From contig JBMNSO010000057.1 in the NCBI GenBank assembly GCA_050945235.1, forward strand, positions 1 to 10,441: a stretch of DNA of 10,441 nucleotides, in the 5' to 3' direction. Positions 5,803 through 10,441 of the stretch are shown here, in pieces. The notes below the pieces were generated by a model that searched no databases, was not told the origin of the DNA, and saw nothing but the letters and a program-made list of their open reading frames with translations. How positions within the stretch are numbered: the first letter of the stretch is position 1; every line of letters begins with the position of its first letter. Position numbers and translations under genes: made by a program. The DNA comes from DUOD01 sp050945235. Its GTDB lineage: Bacteria; Bacillota; Clostridia; DUOD01.

Positions 5803-6966
5803 ATGTACGGGATAAAGGGAGCGAAGATATATACCATGGCCGGACGGTTATATGAGGCCGGTGATATCTTGATACAAGAAGATAAGATAATAGATGTTAA
5901 AGAACATATTGATTTTCCAAGGGACACGGAAGTGATACAGGCCCATGGTAAGACCGTTATGCCGGGTATTATAGATGCCCATTGCCATGTCGGCATGTGG
6001 GAGGATGGGATGGGCTTTGAGGGTAGCGACGGAAATGAGATGACCGATCCGGTTACCCCTCATTTAAGGGCAATAGATGGTATAAACCACAGGGACAGGT
6101 CCTTTCAAGAGGCCTTAAGCCACGGTATTACCACGGCAATAACCGGTCCGGGCAGTGCCAATGTGCTGGGAGGGCAGTTTGCCGCTTTAAAGACCCATGG
6201 AAAACGGATAGAAGACATGTTAATAAAAGAACCCATCGCAGTAAAGGCTGCCTTTGGCGAGAACCCCAAAAAGGTGTACCATGACCAGCAAAAGGCACCT
6301 TCCACCAGGATGGCCACTGCTGCTATTTTGCGGGAGGCGCTTATTAAGGCAAGGGAGTATGGCGAAAAGCTGGAGCAGGCTAAGGAAGACGAGGACAAAC
6401 GCCCGGAGCGGGATCTTAAGATGGAGATTATGCTGGAGGTGGTCAAGGGTAACCTGCCCCTTAAGATACATGCCCACCGGGCGGATGATATTCTGACAGC
6501 CCTGCGTATTGTAAGGGAATTCGGGCTAAAGGCCACCATAGACCACTGTACTGAGGGTCATACGATTCCGGAGTTTCTTGTGGAAGCCGGTGTAGGCGTT
6601 ATCCTGGGGCCACTGCTTTCCGAACGATCGAAGATAGAGCTTAAAAATATGACCTTTGAAGCACCGGGTATATTGAGCAGAGCGGGTTTAAAGGTGGCCA
6701 TAATGACCGATCACCCAGTGATACCTATACAATACCTACCGGTATGTGCTGCCATAGCCGTAAGGGAAGGCATGGACGAGATGGAAGCCCTTAAGGCAAT
6801 AACCATAAATGCCGCCGAGATAGTAGGGCTGGGCCATAGGCTGGGCAGTATTGAGCCGGGCAAGGACGCAGATATAATTATTATGGACGGCCATCCCCTG
6901 GAGTTTTTGACCCGGGTGGAAATGGTATTTGTAAACGGACAGATGGCCTATAAAAGAGGAGAGTAG
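5803..6966 (+). CDS. Amidohydrolase, imidazolonepropionase-like group (COG1228 type)
   Basis: The start at ATG 5803 follows AGGAGG (5791-5796) by 6 bases; TTG 5797 in the same frame is too close to the site. The 387 residues form a metal-dependent TIM-barrel hydrolase flanked by a small beta-sandwich made from both termini. Visible metal-site signatures are GIIDAHCHVG (H60, H62), KIHAHR (H223, H225), IDHCTEGH (H248 to H253) and MTDHP (D303). The ending INAAEIVGLGHRLGSIEPGK (residues 335-354) and DADIIIMDG is the standard closing segment of these amidohydrolases. It hydrolyses a C-N bond in an amide or cyclic amide, but the substrate cannot be read from the motifs. The hut genes that would mark a true imidazolonepropionase are absent. 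It lies 20 bases after the S1 remnant and 130 after the glycosidase, so it may share that transcript. No signal peptide is seen. Confidence 0.88.
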   Translation: MYGIKGAKIYTMAGRLYEAGDILIQEDKIIDVKEHIDFPRDTEVIQAHGKTVMPGIIDAHCHVGMWEDGMGFEGSDGNEMTDPVTPHLRAIDGINHRDRSFQEALSHGITTAITGPGSANVLGGQFAALKTHGKRIEDMLIKEPIAVKAAFGENPKKVYHDQQKAPSTRMATAAILREALIKAREYGEKLEQAKEDEDKRPERDLKMEIMLEVVKGNLPLKIHAHRADDILTALRIVREFGLKATIDHCTEGHTIPEFLVEAGVGVILGPLLSERSKIELKNMTFEAPGILSRAGLKVAIMTDHPVIPIQYLPVCAAIAVREGMDEMEALKAITINAAEIVGLGHRLGSIEPGKDADIIIMDGHPLEFLTRVEMVFVNGQMAYKRGE

Positions 6967-7018
6967 ATGTAGGTAGTTAAACATGACGGTTCTCTATGGT
7001 ATACGACAAAAAAACCTA

Positions 7019-7046
7019 TTGAATAATCGTAAAAATAATGTATAAT
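7019..7046 (+). promoter_or_regulatory. Promoter of the FMN riboswitch-ribU unit
   Basis: TTGAAT (7019-7024) and a perfect TATAAT (7041-7046) are separated by 16 bases. The predicted start near 7053 lies about 20 bases before the riboswitch P1 stem, as expected for a leader that begins with an aptamer. Between 6967 and 7018 no further signal and no clear terminator for the amidohydrolase gene was found. Confidence 0.7.
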
Positions 7047-7073
7047 ATTAATCATAAACTAAATAACCGTTAT

Positions 7074-7182
7074 ATCTTCGGGGATAGGTGAAATTCCTTA
7101 CCGGCGGTTACAGCCCGCGAGCCTTAACAGGTTGATTTGGTGAGATTCCAAAGCCGACAGTATAGTCTGGATGGGAGAAGAT
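7074..7182 (+). ncRNA. FMN riboswitch (RFN element)
   Basis: The conserved RFN blocks occur in order: ATCTTCGGGG (7074-7083), GGTGAAATTCC, ACCGGCGGT, AGCCCGCGAGC, GATTTGGTGAGATTCC, AAAGCCGACAGTATAGTCTGG and finally GAGAAGAT. P1 forms from ATCTTC (7074-7079) and GAAGAT (7177-7182). The aptamer binds flavin mononucleotide and shuts off riboflavin synthesis or uptake genes. Here a terminator hairpin at 7224-7249 lies between the aptamer and ribU, so control is by premature termination when FMN is abundant. Confidence 0.97.
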
Positions 7183-7223
7183 GATTTCATGATGTATAGT
7201 ATAATGTTTCATTGTGAGCAAAG

Positions 7224-7258
7224 GAGTTCCCGGAGAATAATGGGAACTCTTTTTATTT
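7224..7258 (+). terminator. Riboswitch-controlled terminator upstream of ribU
   Basis: GAGTTCCC (7224-7231) and GGGAACTC (7242-7249) form a perfect 8-bp stem with a 10-base loop, extended by a G-T pair and A-T pairs, and followed by TTTTTATTTT. It is the expression platform of the FMN riboswitch. GGGA at 7173-7176, next to the aptamer's closing stem, could pair with TCCC of the left arm as part of an antiterminator, but this alternative fold is only suggested. Confidence 0.88.
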
Positions 7259-7280
7259 TATATTTTGGGAGGTTATCAGT

Positions 7281-7868
7281 GTGAATCGCAAATCAAAGTA
7301 TACCATAAAAGTTGCCTTATTATCCGCCATGGCATTTATATTGATGCTGTTTCAATTCCCCCTGCCTATATTTCCAGGATTTTTACAGATCGATTTTAGT
7401 GATCTTCCGGCATTAATCGGTTCTTTTGCTTTGGGGCCCTTTGCGGGTATGGTAATAGAAGGATTAAAGAACCTGCTCTTTGCATTAATTAGGGGCACTC
7501 AAACTGGTGGTGTCGGGGAGTTATCTAATTTTATAGTAGGCAGTGCCCTGGTAGTGCCAGCGGGTTGGGTTTACTTGAAATATAAGACTAAAAAAGGTGC
7601 CCTTAAGGGTCTGGTGGCTGGTGTATTGTCCATGGCGGTGGTAGCCAGTTTATCTAACTATTTCTTGGTATTGCCCTTATATCAGAAAGTATTGGGAATG
7701 CCTTTGGAAGTAATAGTGGAATCATCGGCCCAGGTGAATAGTGCCATTGTGGATATAAGGTCCCTTATAATTTTCGGCATCACACCCTTTAACCTAGTTA
7801 AAGGTACGGCGGTATCGATAGTAACGATATTGTTATACAAAAGACTGTCGTGGCTGCTCCATAAATGA
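7281..7868 (+). CDS. ribU: Riboflavin ECF transporter substrate-binding (S) subunit RibU
   Basis: RibU is the membrane S component that captures riboflavin and works with a shared energising module (EcfA, EcfA', EcfT). It starts at GTG 7281, 8 bases after GGGAGG (7267-7272). The 195 residues are very hydrophobic, with about six membrane segments: near 8-28, 40-60, 82-100, 107-130, 155-170 and 170-188. Family hallmarks are FQFPLPIFPGFLQIDFSDLP (residues 24-43), the ALGPFAGMVIEGLKNLL segment and the loop GGVGELSNFIVGSAL. The preceding FMN riboswitch independently supports riboflavin as substrate. No ECF ATPase or EcfT gene is in the window, which fits the group II arrangement where the module is encoded elsewhere. 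It is a monocistronic unit; the next genes point the other way. Confidence 0.95.
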   Translation: MNRKSKYTIKVALLSAMAFILMLFQFPLPIFPGFLQIDFSDLPALIGSFALGPFAGMVIEGLKNLLFALIRGTQTGGVGELSNFIVGSALVVPAGWVYLKYKTKKGALKGLVAGVLSMAVVASLSNYFLVLPLYQKVLGMPLEVIVESSAQVNSAIVDIRSLIIFGITPFNLVKGTAVSIVTILLYKRLSWLLHK

Positions 7869-8195
7869 TGTCAGGGGTCAGATCCAGGAAATTAAAGACC
7901 GGATTTAAACAAAGCCCTTTTAAATCACTGTAATCTTATTCAGTAAGGGGACACACCTCATTTTATGTGCTGTAAGTTAGAAGTTGAAAGCTTAACTAAA
8001 GACATACCTAGCTTTAATTGACAACATACCTTACTAGAGATTGAAGGTTGTATGCTTGGCTTGAAAATATATACGGGGACATACCTCAGTGTTAAAGGAA
8101 TACTTTCTTGCACGAGAGATGTGTCCCCATACCTTGTTGGACATACTGCCTTGAAAGGGATACTTCCTTGCACAAGAGAGGTGAGTTCTTACTTT
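7869..8195 (+). repeat. Gene-free region with degenerate GGGGACA palindromic (REP/MITE-like) repeats
   Basis: No credible gene was found in these 327 bases between two converging genes. They contain GGGGACACACCTCA (7947-7960), GGGGACATACCTCA (8075-8088) and the inverted form GAGATGTGTCCCC (8116-8128). The last two bound a 54-base palindrome-ended unit, matching at 11 of 13 end bases. A 30-base direct repeat, 8094-8123 and 8154-8183, agrees at 26 of 30 positions and includes CTTGCACGAGAG / CTTGCACAAGAG. GGGGTCAGATCC occurs at 7874-7885. Such motifs resemble the interspersed palindromes associated with RAYT (Y1-type) transposases in Firmicutes. A weak AT stem, GATTTAAA (7902-7909) with TTTAAATC (7919-7926), follows ribU but lacks a T-tract, so no clear terminator for either gene is seen. 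Confidence 0.6.
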
Positions 8196-9698
8196 TTACA
8201 GTTGCCTTAGGTATTCCTTCATTAGCGGCCATAGCTGTTTATATTTCTGGAATTTAGCGTTATATAGCTTTTGTTGTTGAGGCTGGGGTTCAAAACTTTT
8301 GTCTGGTTTAACCATGGCGTCTACGCCCTCTTGATGGGATTTGAAGATACCCTTACCGGTACCGGCGATAATTGCGGCACCTAAAGCACCGGCTTCTGTA
8401 ATGACCGGACGGGTAAAGGGAATCCCGAGAATATCCGAGCATATTTGAACCCATTCATTGGACTTGCTTCCTCCGCCTACTACCCGGAAGTCAGAGATAT
8501 TGATTCCTGCCTGTGGCGTAACCTCTACACATTCCCTCATATAAAAGGCGGTGGATTCCATTATCCCTTTTAAGATATCACCCCGGGTTGTTTCTAGTTT
8601 AAGTCCCGCTATTACACCGGAGGAATCGCCAATGAATTCCGGTGGCCCGGTCAGGGTAAAGTGAGGCAGAACCATGACTGAACTGGGGTCCTGGGGCATT
8701 TCTGTGTCGAGTTTTGCATATATATCTTCTCCGGATAGAGCGGCCTGTTTTTTGTCCATGGAGGCAAAGGTATCTCTGAACCATTTGACCAGAGAACCGC
8801 CTTGGTTGTAAATGAAGCTTACGTATTTTTCCTGGAGGGCATGGTGTTCCGTATTAAAACCTAGCTTCAACATTACATCGATGTTTTTCCTGTTTTCAAA
8901 TACCGGTACTATACATATAAAGGTCCCCATTCCGTACATTGCCATGCCTTCTTTAACGGCGCCGCTGCCCACCGCATTGGCACATTGGTCATGGGCTCCT
9001 GAAATAATGGCGACATTTTTACCAAGGCCAAGTTCGTCAGCTATATTTTGGGAAACCGTGCCTATAACCTTTCCGGAGGGTACTGTATCCGGTAGCTTCT
9101 CTCTGTCCAAACCGGTAATCCCTAGCATTTCCTGGGACCACGTGCGCTGTTCAAGATCAAAGAGCAGGGTGCGGTTGGCTAAGGAATAATCCACCATCGG
9201 ATCCGCTCCCAGCATATAGGGTACAAAGCTACCCCATAACAGGAATTTATAGGTTTTGCTATATAGTTCCGGCTGGTGGTCCTTTATCCATAATAGTTTT
9301 GGAAGACTGTATTGGTTGCCTAAAACATTTCCGTTTATGTTATACAAACGTTTATTGCCCACGGTATTTTCTAATTGCGGGATATATTCTTCTCCCCTTA
9401 TATCAAAATTGAGTATTGAAGGACCGAGGATTTGGCGGTCTTTAGATACCGGTACCATAGCTTCCCCTAAGGACGAGACCGACAACGCCTTAATGGGGTC
9501 GTTGGTGGTGGTGGATGCTGCCTTTGCAATTGTATCCTTTATTTTGTCCCAAACATCAGCAGCATCTAACTCTGCCCAGCCCGGGGCCTTCACTTGAATA
9601 TCGTATTCCTTATACGCAGAGGCCAGTATCTTGCCTTCCTCCGAGAATACCACGGCTTTACAGCCCGAAGTTCCAATATCCAATCCTAATAAACTCAT
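8196..9698 (-). CDS. FGGY-family carbohydrate kinase, xylulokinase-like, substrate unknown
   Basis: The 500 residues show the two-domain ASKHA fold of sugar kinases. The N-terminal phosphate loop is LLGLDIGTSGCKAVVFSEEG (3-22), SLPKLLWIKDHQPE (131-144) matches the first FGGY signature region, SGAHDQCANAVGSGAV (233-248) holds the likely catalytic Asp237, and VVGGGSKSNEW with EAGALGAA near the C terminus forms the second nucleotide site. True xylulokinases carry a QMHG motif near residue 78; this protein reads SSLGEAMVPV, so it is probably not a D-xylulose kinase. The start at 9698 (minus-strand ATG) follows GGGGGAT by about 7 bases. It is the second gene of a minus-strand pair, 31 bases after a class II aldolase, which suggests it phosphorylates a sugar that the aldolase later cleaves. 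It converges on ribU. Confidence 0.88.
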   Translation of the reverse strand: MSLLGLDIGTSGCKAVVFSEEGKILASAYKEYDIQVKAPGWAELDAADVWDKIKDTIAKAASTTTNDPIKALSVSSLGEAMVPVSKDRQILGPSILNFDIRGEEYIPQLENTVGNKRLYNINGNVLGNQYSLPKLLWIKDHQPELYSKTYKFLLWGSFVPYMLGADPMVDYSLANRTLLFDLEQRTWSQEMLGITGLDREKLPDTVPSGKVIGTVSQNIADELGLGKNVAIISGAHDQCANAVGSGAVKEGMAMYGMGTFICIVPVFENRKNIDVMLKLGFNTEHHALQEKYVSFIYNQGGSLVKWFRDTFASMDKKQAALSGEDIYAKLDTEMPQDPSSVMVLPHFTLTGPPEFIGDSSGVIAGLKLETTRGDILKGIMESTAFYMRECVEVTPQAGINISDFRVVGGGSKSNEWVQICSDILGIPFTRPVITEAGALGAAIIAGTGKGIFKSHQEGVDAMVKPDKSFEPQPQQQKLYNAKFQKYKQLWPLMKEYLRQL

Positions 9699-9729
9699 TT
9701 GACATCCCCCATATTCATTCTACAAATTT

Positions 9730-10441
9730 TTAAGAAAGGATCTTCTTCTGGATTCCGCTGATATTATAATAATCCCTTATAAGGTTTCTGGTATGGTTAT
9801 AAACAGCGTCCTGAGCTTTGACCGTACTATTGTTGTCCTGTAATGACTGTTCATAGGTTTGTCTTAACTCCGTACCCACATTTACCTTACTTATACCATT
9901 CTTAATTGCCTCAAGGAAATATTCCCGGGCTACGCCGGAACCGCCATGGAGTACCAGAGGAATACCGGTTACTTTACTTAAACTAGATAGGTGTTTAATG
10001 TTTAGCCTTGCTACAGGTTTTTTTTGGTTTCTTAGGGCTTCGGAAACCGCACCGTGGATATTTCCGATAGCCACCGACAGCCAATCGCAATTGGTTTGTG
10101 CGACGAAGATTTCAGCTTCTTTAATATCGGTAAATCCCTTTCCAGATGCGAAAATCTCTTCATAGGGAGGGATAGGACCGGACTCATGACCCATGACTGC
10201 CCCCAGTTCAGCTTCACATGCTGCATCCTTTTTATGGGCCAGGTCCGCCACCCTTTTGGTGACTTCTATATTGTCCTTAAAACTTAAACGGGAACCGTCT
10301 ATCATGACGGATTTATAGCCCATTTCCAGTGCTTCCTTTATTATGAGCAAGTAATCTACCTTGAGATTGTCCTCATCAATTACGGGTACATGATCGAGAT
10401 GAAGCCGTACGTAATCGGGTTTCTCCCATTTTATGAACTCT
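9730..10441 (-). CDS. Class II (zinc-dependent) fructose-bisphosphate/tagatose-type aldolase, N-terminal part outside window
   Basis: The frame is open to the right edge and ends at 9730, leaving 236 residues plus a partial codon. The upstream residues EFIKWEKPDYVRLHLDHVPV are in frame, so any start near 10350 is artificial. Class II aldolase signatures are present: RLHLDH with a zinc His and catalytic Asp, SVMIDGSRLSFKDNI, CEAELGAVMGHESG, VAIGNIHG with a zinc His, LVLHGGSGV and VNVGTELR. The family splits ketose bisphosphates or 1-phosphates into DHAP and an aldehyde. Compared with remembered FbaA/GatY sequences there are about 10 extra residues between HLDH and SVMIDGS, and GNIHG replaces the GTSHG common in fructose-bisphosphate aldolase. 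The 31-base spacing to the FGGY kinase suggests a dedicated catabolic route rather than glycolysis. About 70 N-terminal residues are missing. Confidence 0.88.
   Translation of the reverse strand, partial: EFIKWEKPDYVRLHLDHVPVIDEDNLKVDYLLIIKEALEMGYKSVMIDGSRLSFKDNIEVTKRVADLAHKKDAACEAELGAVMGHESGPIPPYEEIFASGKGFTDIKEAEIFVAQTNCDWLSVAIGNIHGAVSEALRNQKKPVARLNIKHLSSLSKVTGIPLVLHGGSGVAREYFLEAIKNGISKVNVGTELRQTYEQSLQDNNSTVKAQDAVYNHTRNLIRDYYNISGIQKKILS

Noticed and set aside
6105..6539. Long open frame of 144 codons on the - strand inside the amidohydrolase gene
   Set aside because: It is the antisense shadow of a well-conserved gene and shows no recognisable motif or start signal.
7200..7205. Second TATAAT inside the ribU leader
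   Set aside because: No acceptable -35 lies 16-18 bases upstream, and it falls in the riboswitch expression platform downstream of a good promoter.
7958..8173. Open frame of 71 codons on the - strand in the ribU-kinase gap
   Set aside because: It consists largely of the palindromic repeats read through, has no ribosome binding site, and its composition resembles no protein family.
9730..10350. Aldolase treated as a complete 206-residue gene starting at 10350
   Set aside because: The frame continues to the right edge with conserved aldolase residues including HLDH, so the gene is truncated by the window, not short.

Overview
The window reads as chromosomal DNA of a low-to-moderate GC Firmicute, most likely a member of the Clostridia. 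The grounds are strong AGGAGG-type ribosome binding sites, TTG and GTG starts, sigma-A-like promoters, intrinsic terminators, a TM1266-type regulator, a UPF0735/PheB-hom-lysC cluster and an FMN-riboswitch-controlled ribU. No species assignment is possible from the sequence alone.

Left part (1-3507, + strand). The tail of a TM1266-family (iron-only hydrogenase system) regulator ends at an intrinsic terminator. A promoter then drives a compact aspartate-family amino acid operon: an ACT-domain protein (PheB/UPF0735), homoserine dehydrogenase (hom) and aspartate kinase (lysC), closed by a strong terminator. Aspartate kinase makes the first committed step and homoserine dehydrogenase directs flux to threonine and methionine. 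All three proteins carry ACT-type regulatory regions. Inside lysC a perfect Shine-Dalgarno sequence sits before an in-frame ATG at codon 246, which predicts a separate regulatory beta subunit as in Bacillus subtilis aspartokinase II.

Middle (3508-6966, + strand). An AT-rich leader with a promoter-like site and a hairpin precedes a 622-624 residue cytoplasmic (alpha/alpha)6 glycosidase. Its C-terminal half resembles GH125 alpha-mannosidases. Its stop codon overlaps the ATG of a 37-codon fragment that is clearly the end of an S1 RNA-binding domain, probably a tex-type remnant. A metal-dependent amidohydrolase of the imidazolonepropionase-like group follows.

Right part (6967-10441). A promoter, an FMN riboswitch and an intrinsic terminator control ribU, the substrate-binding subunit of a riboflavin ECF transporter. 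A 327-base gene-free stretch holds degenerate GGGGACA...TGTCCCC palindromic repeats of REP/MITE type. On the - strand, a class II aldolase (cut by the right edge) and an FGGY sugar kinase form an operon converging on ribU. Together they suggest a kinase-aldolase route that cleaves a phosphorylated sugar, but the substrate is not identifiable here.

No CRISPR array, tRNA, rRNA, phage gene or intact transposase was seen. The most notable items are the GH125-like protein with its large N-terminal domain, the S1 remnant, the internal lysC start, and the kinase/aldolase pair of unknown substrate.
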